NCBI RefSeq assembly: GCF_000384335.2
Contig: NZ_KQ031382.1
Location: 1,736,001 to 1,800,000, forward strand
DNA: 64,000 nt
Direction: 5' to 3'
Source: Hyphomicrobium sp. 99
Lineage (GTDB): Bacteria; Pseudomonadota; Alphaproteobacteria; Rhizobiales; Hyphomicrobiaceae
This document shows, in pieces, positions 33,704-42,065 of this stretch (the stretch's first letter is position 1; each line of letters opens with the position of its first letter). The position numbers and the translations under genes were made by a program. The notes below the pieces were generated by a model. That model made no database searches. It was not told where the DNA came from and saw nothing but the letters and a program-made list of their open reading frames with translations.

Positions 33704-34024
33704 CTATTTTTTGGTCGCAGGCGTTTGTGACACGTAGTTGGCAATGTCCTGCAGGGACCGGTCGTCGATGAAAGATGCGGAAAAGGCCGGCATGGCTCGA
33801 AAGCCGTGACGAACCACCGTCGTGATGTATTCGGGAGGCAAGTGGCGTCCTGTGATCACGGGGCCGACCCCGACTTGATGGCAATAACCACAGACTTTGG
33901 AATAGATATCTGCGCCGCCTTGCCATTTGCCGTCGCCCGCGGCGGATGCGACCGATGAGACTATGACAAGGGAGAGGGGGATACCGGCTGCGCGGATGCG
34001 TTTGAGAGAAGTGCTGAGCACCAT
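33704..34024 (-). CDS. pchC: c-type cytochrome subunit (PchC-like)
   Basis: This 106-residue protein has a signal peptide (residues 1-28, ending VASAA) and one heme c site, C45-G-Y-C48-H49, with the distal ligand Met in RAMPAF. The mature size of about 75 residues is that of the cytochrome subunit of 4-cresol dehydrogenase, which takes electrons from the flavin in the periplasm. The ATG at 34024 is supported by AAGGGGA four bases upstream; an upstream in-frame ATG would place a charged 41-residue stretch before the signal peptide. It is the first gene of the operon. Confidence 0.88.
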   Translation of the reverse strand: MVLSTSLKRIRAAGIPLSLVIVSSVASAAGDGKWQGGADIYSKVCGYCHQVGVGPVITGRHLPPEYITTVVRHGFRAMPAFSASFIDDRSLQDIANYVSQTPATKK

Positions 34025-34203
34025 TACATCCCCTTGCTTCAACGCGAGATTTTTAGTCTTGAGCACGCGCTCTAAGTCTTCAGCGCTGGCTGGATCGGGC
34101 GCGCCGTTATCGCATTGAGATGTTGGTGCCGGACTGTCAGCAGACATGCACCACCATGTTCAGCGCTCTCTTGGAAGGAGAGAAGAACTCCCAATAGATA
34201 AGA

Positions 34204-34223
34204 AATCCTTCAGCCTAAGGATT
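34204..34223. repeat. short inverted repeat at the end of the integrase remnant
   Basis: AATCCTT and AAGGATT form a seven-pair stem with a six-base loop. On the minus strand a T-rich stretch follows, so it could end transcription from the integrase remnant; it may also be chance. Confidence 0.35.
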
Positions 34224-34636
34224 CACTTCTTCGGATTTCCATTGTCCGTGCACGGCGAGTAGATCGAGCCCGAGCTTAATGCACGGCGCGCTGTCGGCAT
34301 CACGAAGGATAGAGATGAACTTTGGAAGCTCGCTGTAAGGAGAGCAGCGAAGTGCTCCGTCGTATCGCCCCGCTTCGGGAGGCCGATGACAGCTAGCCTG
34401 CAATGATTTTCGCCGCTCCGCTGACCATCTGCGTTAGCGTGATCGAGAATGATACGGATGCGCTGGAGCACCTTTCGACCGGTTTCCGGTTTGGTGAGCC
34501 AGATTGGCAAAAGGATCTTGAGAACGTCGGTGCTCTCGACCTTGTTGGCGGCCCGATTTCCGATCACCGGAAAGGCGTACCGCTCAAGCATTGTGAGCCA
34601 CTGGACTGAGGATTTACTGCCCCCGTCGCCACACAA
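34215..34636 (-). pseudogene. P4-type tyrosine integrase remnant, frameshifted and truncated
   Basis: The first frame (from 34636) matches the core-binding part of P4-like integrases: LERYAFPVIGNRAA, DVLKILLPIW, TKPETGRKVLQRI and DGQRSGENHC. Near position 34340 the family sequence jumps by one base into the next frame, continuing as PYSELPKFISILRDADSAP and stopping at 34215. The catalytic domain with the R-H-R-Y residues is gone, and the N-terminal arm-binding domain is missing too. It reads away from the tRNA-Asn gene 113 bases upstream, the usual arrangement for an island integrated at that tRNA. Confidence 0.8.
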
Positions 34637-34748
34637 TTTCGTGGCTTGGACCGGATCAGATCGGACTTCTCAACACCGACGTGGGGCCGGAATATATCGG
34701 AGAAGCAGAGGCTTGAAGGGGTAACTGGGCTGTCTCGGACTTGGCTGT

Positions 34749-34823
34749 TGGCTCCGCGGGTAGGATTCGAACCTACGACCATCCGATTAACAGTCGGACG
34801 CTCTACCACTGAGCTACCGCGGA
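34749..34823 (-). tRNA. tRNA-Asn (GTT)
   Basis: The minus strand folds into a full cloverleaf: acceptor TCCGCGG/CCGCGGA, D-arm AGCTCAGTGGTAGAGC, anticodon loop CTGTTAA (anticodon GTT), T-arm GGTTCGAATCC and an encoded 3' CCA. Its 3' end points to the integrase remnant and the accessory region, so it is the probable attachment site of the island. Confidence 0.97.
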
Positions 34824-35170
34824 ATGCCGGAAAGCGCCCCGAATAGCAGAACGTATCTGCGATGGCGAGACCTTTGGGTCATTTTGTTTCGTGCTTTCAA
34901 CGACGCCAGACGGCGACAAGTGGAAGCACGTACGTCGAAGGCTAAAAGCCGGCGCGAAATCAAAGAGCTCACGCAGGTCCATGGTCCTTCGGACAGGGCG
35001 AGGTTGGTAGCCTTCTTTGCCGGGACGCGCAAGGGCTGAAACCCGATCGGCGAGCGATTATGTTGCGGTCATTCGCGCCCGTCGGTTTCATGGTAGTTTC
35101 GCTGCCATTCCGCCTGAAGGATCAGCGGGATCGCGTGATTGCGTGGGCCTAAGATTTGGAATGTTTGTGA
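34824..35170. other. intergenic region without recognisable gene
   Basis: Short open frames exist on both strands, but none has a recognisable motif or a good ribosome-binding site. The stretch holds the promoter of tRNA-Asn near 34830-34870 and that of the membrane-protein gene at its right end. Confidence 0.5.
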
Positions 35171-35920
35171 ATGAGCAATTTCTCGATTGTATGGCCGGCA
35201 ATCGCCACGGCGTTTCTGGCCTCATTGGTCGAGGCAGTCGAAGCCTTCACCATCGTTCTTGCCGCCAGCACGCTTCGGGGATGGCGTCCTGCAATCTTGG
35301 GCTCTGCGGCTGGCTTGGCGGCGCTGGCGTTGATCGTTGTCGCGCTCGGTCCGCTTCTCGACATCTTTCCCATTCACGCGTTGCAATTCGTCATCGGCGT
35401 CCTGCTTTTGCTGTTTGGCATGCGGTGGCTGAGGAAAGCCATTTTGCGCGCCGCCAGCATCATTCCGCTGCATGACGAAGCGCTCGCCTTCGCTGAGGAA
35501 ACGGAAACCATCCGTGAAGAAGCCGCACGCCATAAATCCCAGCTCGATTGGATCGCGGGCCTGGCCTCGTTCAAGGCCGTCTTGCTCGAAGGTCTCGAGG
35601 TCGTGTTCATCGTGATCGCAGTCGGATCGGTGCGAGACATGCTCTGGCCGGCGAGCGTTGGCGCGCTCGCGGCATGTGCGCTCATTCTGTTGATCGGCCT
35701 CGCAGTTCACAAGCCGCTGTCGCGTGTGCCCGAGAACGCCCTGAAATTTGCTGTGGGCATCATGCTGTCGGCGTTCGGTGTGTTCTGGACAGGAGAGGGG
35801 CTTGGCATCGCGTGGCCAGGACAGGATCTGGTGATCCTTGCATTCGCCGTGGTGTTCTTAATTGCCGGGCTCGCGCTTTCGGCTGTGCTCCAGCGGAGAG
35901 ACGGGAGGATCCCACAATGA
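35171..35920 (+). CDS. FTR1-like predicted membrane protein (COG4280 type)
   Basis: This 249-residue integral membrane protein has about seven hydrophobic segments arranged as two similar halves. Each half begins with an acidic membrane motif: LVEAVEAFTIVLA near residue 18 and LLEGLEVVFIVIA near residue 137. The E-x-x-E pattern recalls the R-E-G-L-E motif of FTR1 iron permeases and the glutamates of related metal exporters. A soluble loop of about 45 residues with many Glu and His lies between the halves. A metal transport role is therefore possible, but no partner such as an oxidase or cupredoxin is present. The next gene overlaps the stop by four bases. Confidence 0.7.
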   Translation: MSNFSIVWPAIATAFLASLVEAVEAFTIVLAASTLRGWRPAILGSAAGLAALALIVVALGPLLDIFPIHALQFVIGVLLLLFGMRWLRKAILRAASIIPLHDEALAFAEETETIREEAARHKSQLDWIAGLASFKAVLLEGLEVVFIVIAVGSVRDMLWPASVGALAACALILLIGLAVHKPLSRVPENALKFAVGIMLSAFGVFWTGEGLGIAWPGQDLVILAFAVVFLIAGLALSAVLQRRDGRIPQ

Positions 35921-36138
35921 CGACGATGCGTGAAATCCTCAACGGTCTGATCGGCCTCTTTCTCGATGATGAGTTCCTGGCCGTTGCAATCCTCGCCGTC
36001 GTGGCGGTCACGGCCCTTCTCAGCCTCGGATTTGAAACTCGCCCTTGGTGGACGGGCGCATTCCTGCTCGTCTCCATCGTCTTTGTTTTGGCGGGAAGCG
36101 TTTTGCGAACAGCCCGAAAAAGCGCTCGGCGAAACTGA
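35917..36138 (+). CDS. small two-helix membrane protein
   Basis: This 73-residue protein begins at an ATG that overlaps the stop of the COG4280-like gene (ATGA). It has two hydrophobic segments (about 20-38 and 45-63) and a basic C-terminus (RTARKSARRN). I know no family for it. The tight coupling suggests that it is a small subunit or stabiliser of the upstream membrane protein. Confidence 0.7.
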   Translation: MTTMREILNGLIGLFLDDEFLAVAILAVVAVTALLSLGFETRPWWTGAFLLVSIVFVLAGSVLRTARKSARRN

Positions 36139-36185
36139 ATTCCTGCATCGACGAAAGAGACGATCCCCGTGTCGCTTCGGTGCAA

Positions 36186-36785
36186 CTAAGAGCGCCTGTT
36201 CGTATATGGCCACTTTGCTTTATGGCGAATAGTGTCGATCAATCGATTTTTTTTGCCCAGGTTGTGACGCACCGTCCACTCGTCCACGGCCGCGTCAAGA
36301 TCCCCTTCTGCGCCGATCCATTCTAGAAATTTCGGAAACTGCTCGTTCGCGTCTTCCATGCGAATCCGCATCACTTGAGACTTGTCCGAAATGAAGTGTT
36401 CAATATTCTTCGTAACAGTATCAATGAATTCCATTATCCATTCGATCGAATCCGGCTCCTTCGGATTCATATGAATTCCGTTCCGGTAAGCTTTCACGAT
36501 GGACGCTTTTTTCTTCCATCGGCGATTATAGCTTTCGGCCACCCGCGCAGGATCTCTCGTTAGGTGTACGTAATAGGCGTCGTCACCGAATCGCTCTTCC
36601 AGCCTTCCAAGCATCCATGAAAGCCGATTGTCAGACTCAATGTGATTATCCGGATAGTTCAGCCTTTCAAAACCTTTCAGCCGTGCGCGAGTTTCGTGGC
36701 CACTGGAGAAATTATTGATGTGCTTGCAGGCCTGCGCAAATGTAGTGCTTCCGCACCGACCTGTAGAAAGAACGAAAACTCTCAT
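36186..36785 (-). CDS. sulfotransferase-family protein
   Basis: This 199-residue cytoplasmic protein has the 5'-phosphosulfate loop of PAPS-dependent sulfotransferases, VLSTGRCGSTTFA, at residues 4-16, and the 3'-phosphate-binding segment HLTRDPARVAESYNRRW near residue 75. It would transfer sulfate from PAPS to a hydroxyl or amine. The family's usual length is 200-300 residues, so this is a short member. It stands alone, convergent with the small membrane protein gene, and nothing nearby suggests the acceptor. The region 36786-37045 upstream contains no recognisable gene. Confidence 0.82.
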   Translation of the reverse strand: MRVFVLSTGRCGSTTFAQACKHINNFSSGHETRARLKGFERLNYPDNHIESDNRLSWMLGRLEERFGDDAYYVHLTRDPARVAESYNRRWKKKASIVKAYRNGIHMNPKEPDSIEWIMEFIDTVTKNIEHFISDKSQVMRIRMEDANEQFPKFLEWIGAEGDLDAAVDEWTVRHNLGKKNRLIDTIRHKAKWPYTNRRS

Positions 36786-37045
36786 TGTTGAACCCAGAAT
36801 CGCAGTCTGTACTGCATAAGTTTGCGTCGTGATTTGCAGATATTCGTTTGCCGCAAATCAAGCCAATCCATCAAGCTACTCTTTTTGTTTCGTGCGGCTC
36901 GCGCCTCGCAACGCGCTGAATCGGCGACACGCGGTGTCCCCGATTTTTGTCCCGACTTGTAATGCGTTTCCTGCGCAACTTGCGCGTCCGACGCGTCTTC
37001 ACCTGCGCCAGTAGTGGATCTCACGGAATTTCGGGGAAATGAGTT

Positions 37046-37119
37046 TGGAGGCCACGCCCGGAATTGAACCGGGGTACGCGGATTTGCAGTCCGCTACGTA
37101 ACCACTCCGCCACGTGGCC
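37046..37119 (-). tRNA. tRNA-Cys (GCA)
   Basis: The minus strand folds into a cloverleaf with acceptor GGCCACG/CGTGGCC, anticodon loop CTGCAAA (anticodon GCA), T-arm GGTTCAATTCC and an encoded CCA at the 3' end. Confidence 0.97.
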
Positions 37120-37363
37120 TCTCTGCGTTCGTGCGGCTGTCCCTGGTAAAACACGGCTCCGAAAGTTTCGGAAAAGCTTACACTGGACCAAGACGAGACA
37201 CCCGCCGACCGAGCGCGCATCTAGCATAGACCAGTCTCCCCTTACAAGCCGTTACAGTAATGAACGAATTTTCCACATGCGACGGCGTTCCCGTCGCGCT
37301 CGTGTGGCCCGTCGTCTATAGAGATACTCTCGATGACGAATTTCGCGGGCGGGGAGACGAGCA

Positions 37364-38017
37364 ATGGCAGACGTCGCATTGCAGCGCAGGAATATGGTCG
37401 AAAGCCAGGTCCGTCCGAGCGACGTGACCGACCGGCGCATCATGGCGGCCATGACGGCGATCCCGCGCGAGACATTTCTTCCGGCCCGCCTCGCGAGCCT
37501 CGCTTATAGCGACGAGCGGTTGACGATCGCGCCCGAACGGGAAGCCTTGCCGCCGCGGGTGCTTGCGAAGCTGATCCAGCTCGCAGAGCTCGAGGCCGGC
37601 GACAACGTGCTCGTGATCAGTGCGTCGGGCTACGCAGCGGCCCTAGTGACTCAGATGGCGAATAAAGTCGTGGCGCTCTTCGCCGACAATGAAGAAGCCA
37701 AGGCCGCCAAGGAGGCTTACGCTTCGCTCGCCATCGGCAATGTCGCAGCCGTCGCTGGGGCAGCGGCCTCGGGCTGGCCAGCCGGCGCGCCCTACGATGT
37801 CGTTTTGATCGAAGGCGGCATCGAGAAGGTGCCGCGCGCCATCGAGGATCAGCTACGCGAAAACGGCCGCTTGGTCTCGATCTCGTTAAATGACAAAATC
37901 GGCCGTGCTGTGCTCATGCATAAACGGGGCGGGCTATTCGCGCGACGCGACGCATTTCAGGCTGCAGCACCCTTGTTGTCTGGTTTTGCAGAAGCCCGGC
38001 CTGCTTTCGTCTTTTAA
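37364..38017 (+). CDS. pcm: protein-L-isoaspartate methyltransferase-family protein with degraded SAM motif
   Basis: This 217-residue protein aligns with the PCMT family: the N-terminal RRNMVESQVRPSDVTDRRI and IPRETFLP segments and LPPRVLAKLIQL are typical. The SAM-binding motif I, normally V-L-E-I-G-x-G-S-G-Y, reads VLVISASGYAAAL, without the acidic residue and the first glycines, and the motif after it (VVALFAD) lacks the usual Glu. It may have lost methyltransferase activity. Alphaproteobacteria commonly have such a gene directly upstream of tolC, as here. The 244 bases before it hold its promoter and no other gene. Confidence 0.82.
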   Translation: MADVALQRRNMVESQVRPSDVTDRRIMAAMTAIPRETFLPARLASLAYSDERLTIAPEREALPPRVLAKLIQLAELEAGDNVLVISASGYAAALVTQMANKVVALFADNEEAKAAKEAYASLAIGNVAAVAGAAASGWPAGAPYDVVLIEGGIEKVPRAIEDQLRENGRLVSISLNDKIGRAVLMHKRGGLFARRDAFQAAAPLLSGFAEARPAFVF

Positions 38018-38302
38018 CTCCTGTGAGTATGCTGCAAACGGGCCACAGGCGGGTGTGTTTCGGCGCTGACAGACGGGATTCATAAGCGTAGACGTTAAGG
38101 GGGAAGCTTCGGGGGAAGCGCGAAAAAAGCAACTCTTTCGAAGAAATTAACGGAGCCTACTGGCGTGGCGTGAAACGCGCCATAAGTTATCCGGCGGACT
38201 TCACGGGACTGAAACCGGTTAGTTGATCCAGATCGAATCGGCTAGACGGAGTAATTGGGGGACCACTCTCTTCAGTAGGGGCAGTGAGTGGTGTGCAGGT
38301 GG

Positions 38303-39769
38303 ATGCAATTGGCTAAAACCAAAGTCAAAGTAGCTCGCAACGACGCGACCTCGGTCGGGCGTTACGCTTCGAAAGCCCTGCTGGCTTTCGCGATCGGCGT
38401 CGCTATGACGGCGACCGCGCAGGCCGAGACGCTCATCGACGCGCTGACAGCCACTTATCAATACAGTCCAACGCTTGATTCCGCACGCGCCACGCAGAGA
38501 GCGCGCGACGAAGATATCTCGAGAGCTAATGCGGGTTATCGCCCGGATATCAACGCCTCCGCCAACGTCGGCCGCGAAAGAAACACCACGACATCGCCGT
38601 TGGCGGGTGGAACGACCCGCAATGTTGGTTCTCCGCGAGGGTATGCTCTCGACTTGGTGCAGCCGCTCTTCACCGGCTTTCAAGTTACGAACGCCGTCAA
38701 CGCCGCCGAAGCCAACGACCGCGCTGGGCGCGAGACACTGAGGCAGACGGAGCAGCAGGTTTTGCTGGATGCCGTAACCGCTTTCGGTGACGTGACCCGA
38801 GACCAGGCGATCGTTAAGCTCAACGAGAATAACCTGAAGTTTCTCGACGCCGAATTGAAGGCCCAACGAGATCGCTTCAGCGTCGGCGAAGTGACCCGAA
38901 CCGACGTTGCGCAGTCCGAAGCACGCCGCGCCCTCGGTCAGTCGGACCTCGATCAAGCCAGAGCCAACCTGAAGTCGAGCCGCGCCATTTTCGAGCAGGT
39001 CGTCGGCCATCCGCCGGCGGGACTGGTGGAAGCAAACCCGAATACGAAGCTCGTCCCGCGCTCGCTCGATGACGCCATCGCGATCGGCACGAAGGAAAAT
39101 CCGCAGGTCGTCCAGGCTCTTTATCTTGAGCAGGCACAGCGCTTCACGGTCGATCAGATCCGTGGAGAGCTGCTCCCCCAGGCGCAACTTGAAGCAAATT
39201 ATACGGATCAGTTCGACCCCAGCGAAGGTATCGACGAGGCAACCTCGGCGTCCATCGTCGGCCGCGTGAACGTTCCGATCTATCCGGCCGGTGGCGAAGT
39301 CTATGCTCGCGTGCGTCAGGCCAAGCACAATCACATCGCAGCGCTTCAGCAAATCGAAGTGTCGCGCGCGGCTGCGCAGTCGCAGGTCGTGCAGGCATGG
39401 GCGCAGCTGCAAGGCTTCAAGGCCCAGCAGGAATCCGACAAGGCTTCGATCGTCGCCAACACCACCGCTCTCAACGGCGTCAGGGAAGAAGAGCGGGTCG
39501 GCCAGCGCACCGTTCTCGACGTGTTGAACGCCCAGCAGGAACTGCTTCAGTCACAGGTGAACCTGGAGACCACGAAGCGTAACATTCTGGTCGCTTCCTA
39601 CACGGTGATTTCCGCAATCGGGCGCCTGAGCGTCTCCGAGGTTGGCGCAGCGACGGCGGTTTATAATCCGGAAGTTCATTACCTCGAAGTTCGCAACAAG
39701 TGGTTCGGCTTGGACATCACGCATGGCGACGGCCGCCAGGAGCACGTGGACGTCGCGCCGATCAAGTAA
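38303..39769 (+). CDS. tolC: TolC-family outer membrane efflux protein
   Basis: This 488-residue protein is the outer-membrane channel of type I secretion and RND efflux systems. A signal peptide covers about residues 1-41 (AFAIGVAMTATAQA). Two outer-membrane-efflux repeats follow, with the family segments ETLIDALTATYQYSPTL, DVAQSEARRALGQSDL and LDVLNAQQELLQSQVNLE. The length is normal. I use the ATG at 38303; a GTG five codons upstream is possible. The 285 bases before it contain no other gene. Partner pumps are not in the window. Confidence 0.92.
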   Translation: MQLAKTKVKVARNDATSVGRYASKALLAFAIGVAMTATAQAETLIDALTATYQYSPTLDSARATQRARDEDISRANAGYRPDINASANVGRERNTTTSPLAGGTTRNVGSPRGYALDLVQPLFTGFQVTNAVNAAEANDRAGRETLRQTEQQVLLDAVTAFGDVTRDQAIVKLNENNLKFLDAELKAQRDRFSVGEVTRTDVAQSEARRALGQSDLDQARANLKSSRAIFEQVVGHPPAGLVEANPNTKLVPRSLDDAIAIGTKENPQVVQALYLEQAQRFTVDQIRGELLPQAQLEANYTDQFDPSEGIDEATSASIVGRVNVPIYPAGGEVYARVRQAKHNHIAALQQIEVSRAAAQSQVVQAWAQLQGFKAQQESDKASIVANTTALNGVREEERVGQRTVLDVLNAQQELLQSQVNLETTKRNILVASYTVISAIGRLSVSEVGAATAVYNPEVHYLEVRNKWFGLDITHGDGRQEHVDVAPIK

Positions 39770-40022
39770 TCGGCGACGAACGTATACTTTGCCGGGGCTG
39801 GATTTTTTGCCCGAAAGATTTAGATTTCAATGTGCCGCCGCCTTGAGAGCGCCGCTCTCCGGGGATAACTGCTCGTGAGATCGTTGCGGATTTTCCGCAA
39901 CCTGCCACCATGCTGGATCTCGAAAGGGCCTTGGTGAGTCCAAGAGAGGGCAAGAGCGGGTTGGGTGCGGTGGTTTCGTCATGCTGTCGGCGAAGACGGC
40001 CGAGTTGCGAAAAAGGTAGGGT

Positions 40023-41744
40023 ATGTCGAGACTTGAATCCACTGCCGAGCCGAGTATGGAGGAAATCCTCGCCTCGATCCGCAAGATCATCGCGGAGGAT
40101 TCGTCAGGTCTGAGATCGCCGTCTTCTTCGCCATCGTCCACGTCCTCTCCAAGACCGGGCGCGCCTTTTTCTCCCGCGATGAGACCATCGGCCGCCCCGT
40201 CGTCGTCGCCCGCTCCGCAGCGTGGATTTATGTCGCGCGAGGCTTTCCTGAAGTCGTCGCAGCCGTCCGATGCAGAGCCCGAGATCAAGCCGGTCCTGGC
40301 ACCCTCGAATTCCGCTCGCTCTATCGATGCCGACAGCCGGCGCGTCGACACCGCATCGCCATCACCATCGCGCTCTCGCGCCGCGGATGAGAGGAACGAC
40401 ACGACCATTCCCGCAGCCAAGGTCGAGCGACGGGAGCCTTCGTTCACGCCGATTGAAAAAAATGATTTCCATAGCGTCGAGCCCGCAGCCAAGCCCCTGA
40501 ACGGCTCGGCGTCGAAAGATAGCATTTCGATTGAATCGATCACGATCCAGTCGATTTCGATCGAAACCGTCGCCAAAAAAGCTGAGCCTGCAGAGCAAGC
40601 CGTGGTGCTCGATGCGGAACCGGTCGAAGTGCATCCCATCATCGAATCCGACGCTGCGCGGATCGAGGCGCAGCTGACCGAGCTATTGAATGACGATCTG
40701 AATGCTCTGCTCGAAGGTCGCGACTCGCCGATATCAGACGCAATCGTCGCCCAAGCTAAGGAAGTTGAAAAGTTGTCGCCTGAGGCGCCTTCAAAAGCGC
40801 TCGCGGATCTCGGCGAGACCGCCGACGCCGTTGATCCATTTGCCTTCGATCTTGGACCTTCTCCATTTGCGAAGATCGCTCCCAAGACCGAGCCGGAGCC
40901 GAAGCCCGAACCCAGGATCGAGCTGAAGACGGAGCCAAAATCTGACCTGAAGCCCGAGCCTAAAGTTGAACTGACGGCCGAGCCCAAGTTTGAGACCAAG
41001 CTCGAACCGAAGATCGAGCCCACGTTCGAATCCAAGCTTGAACCGAAAATCGAAACAAAGGTCGAGCCGAAGTTTGAATCGGCGCGCCCGATCGAAGTCA
41101 CGCCAGCACCACAGTCGCCGATAACGCCGTTTGAGCCGCCCCTCGCCGCGCCTCGCCCGTCCTATTTCAGTGACAACAAGGCAGCGCCTGTGAACGGTGC
41201 GGCCAACGGCTCGCACGCGGGCTATCCTTTCGAGACCGCGAAGGCCCCGATCTTCGGACACACGGAGCCGCCCCCGCCGAAGCCCCGTCAGACGTTTGCC
41301 GTGCCGAGCGTGTCCGCCACGCTTGGACCATCCCGCAAGCTCGAGCCGCTATCGGAAGCGTTCCGTCCGACGTTCGGTCTCAGCCACCAGGAAAAACCAC
41401 TCCCGACTGCTGAACTCGCACCCGAGCCGGCGCGCGCGCCCGAACCAGCTCGGCAACCAGAACCCGTTCAGTCGCCGGAGTTCGTTCGCGGCAATCCCAC
41501 GCCATCGGCTGCGCCCGCACTACGGAGCGAGCCGAACGACACCGCGCTGCAGACGTCGGCATTTCCCCCGCTATCGACCGAATTGAGCGGCGGAGACCGC
41601 CCGATGGAGGACGCGGTCGCCGATCTCTTGCGGCCGTTGCTCAAAACGTGGCTCGCCGAAAATATGCCGAAGATCCTCGAGCGGGCGCTTCGCCGCGAAA
41701 TGTCAGAACGGCTGTTGCCAGGACAGAAGAACCCCCGCGAATAG
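40023..41744 (+). CDS. popZ: PopZ-type polar organising protein (DUF2497), long form
   Basis: This 573-residue protein has the PopZ hallmarks at its two ends: the N-terminal partner-binding helix (PSMEEILASIRKIIAEDS, residues 11-28) and the C-terminal oligomerisation region (AVADLLRPLLKTWLAENMPK, from about residue 526). Between them lies a very long disordered linker rich in Pro, Ser, Glu and Lys, with tandem E-P-K-x-E-x-K units at about 283-356. Caulobacter PopZ has only 177 residues. PopZ forms a polymeric matrix at the cell pole that anchors the chromosome origin through ParB. It lies upstream of valS, the usual alphaproteobacterial position. A second, shorter copy follows. Confidence 0.9.
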   Translation: MSRLESTAEPSMEEILASIRKIIAEDSSGLRSPSSSPSSTSSPRPGAPFSPAMRPSAAPSSSPAPQRGFMSREAFLKSSQPSDAEPEIKPVLAPSNSARSIDADSRRVDTASPSPSRSRAADERNDTTIPAAKVERREPSFTPIEKNDFHSVEPAAKPLNGSASKDSISIESITIQSISIETVAKKAEPAEQAVVLDAEPVEVHPIIESDAARIEAQLTELLNDDLNALLEGRDSPISDAIVAQAKEVEKLSPEAPSKALADLGETADAVDPFAFDLGPSPFAKIAPKTEPEPKPEPRIELKTEPKSDLKPEPKVELTAEPKFETKLEPKIEPTFESKLEPKIETKVEPKFESARPIEVTPAPQSPITPFEPPLAAPRPSYFSDNKAAPVNGAANGSHAGYPFETAKAPIFGHTEPPPPKPRQTFAVPSVSATLGPSRKLEPLSEAFRPTFGLSHQEKPLPTAELAPEPARAPEPARQPEPVQSPEFVRGNPTPSAAPALRSEPNDTALQTSAFPPLSTELSGGDRPMEDAVADLLRPLLKTWLAENMPKILERALRREMSERLLPGQKNPRE

Positions 41745-42065
41745 CGCATTGATCAGCGCCGGAAAATTCGCCGCCATAATTGTGGTGGCGGATAGCCGCG
41801 TCCATACTCCTGTTGCTACAACAAATTTTTTTCTTGCGAGTGTCTTTCGCCACACGGTTGCCTCGACATCGTCCTAGCGTGACTTTCGAGCGGGGGGACG
41901 CTTCGATCACTGCGTAAATGATCGGGACGCCCGCTACGTCACTGGGTTGATGGGGCGCATTTAGACAAATCTCATCTGTCCAGAAGCGACGAACCGGAGG
42001 GGCATCAACGGGGCTGCCGACGCGGTTCTGCGAATTTGAAGTTCGTACGCAGAAGAGGAAGCGTC
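41745..42065. other. 321-bp spacer between the two popZ-type genes
   Basis: No gene is supported. A hairpin, CGCCGCCA/TGGTGGCG with a TAATTG loop, lies shortly after the first gene but has no T-run. The right end carries GAGGAAG, the ribosome-binding site of the second copy. Confidence 0.45.

Noticed and set aside
34646..34846. Short frame encoding RVGFEPTTIRLTVGRST
   Set aside because: This is the well-known false peptide obtained by translating a tRNA gene antisense; the tRNA-Asn explains it.
36782..37024. 80-codon frame on the - strand next to tRNA-Cys
   Set aside because: No motif and no good ribosome-binding site; composition unlike the neighbours.
39827..41101. Open frame of about 424 codons on the - strand, Ser/Gly/Phe-rich
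   Set aside because: It is the mirror of the E-P-K repeat region of popZ; its repeats follow from the popZ repeats.
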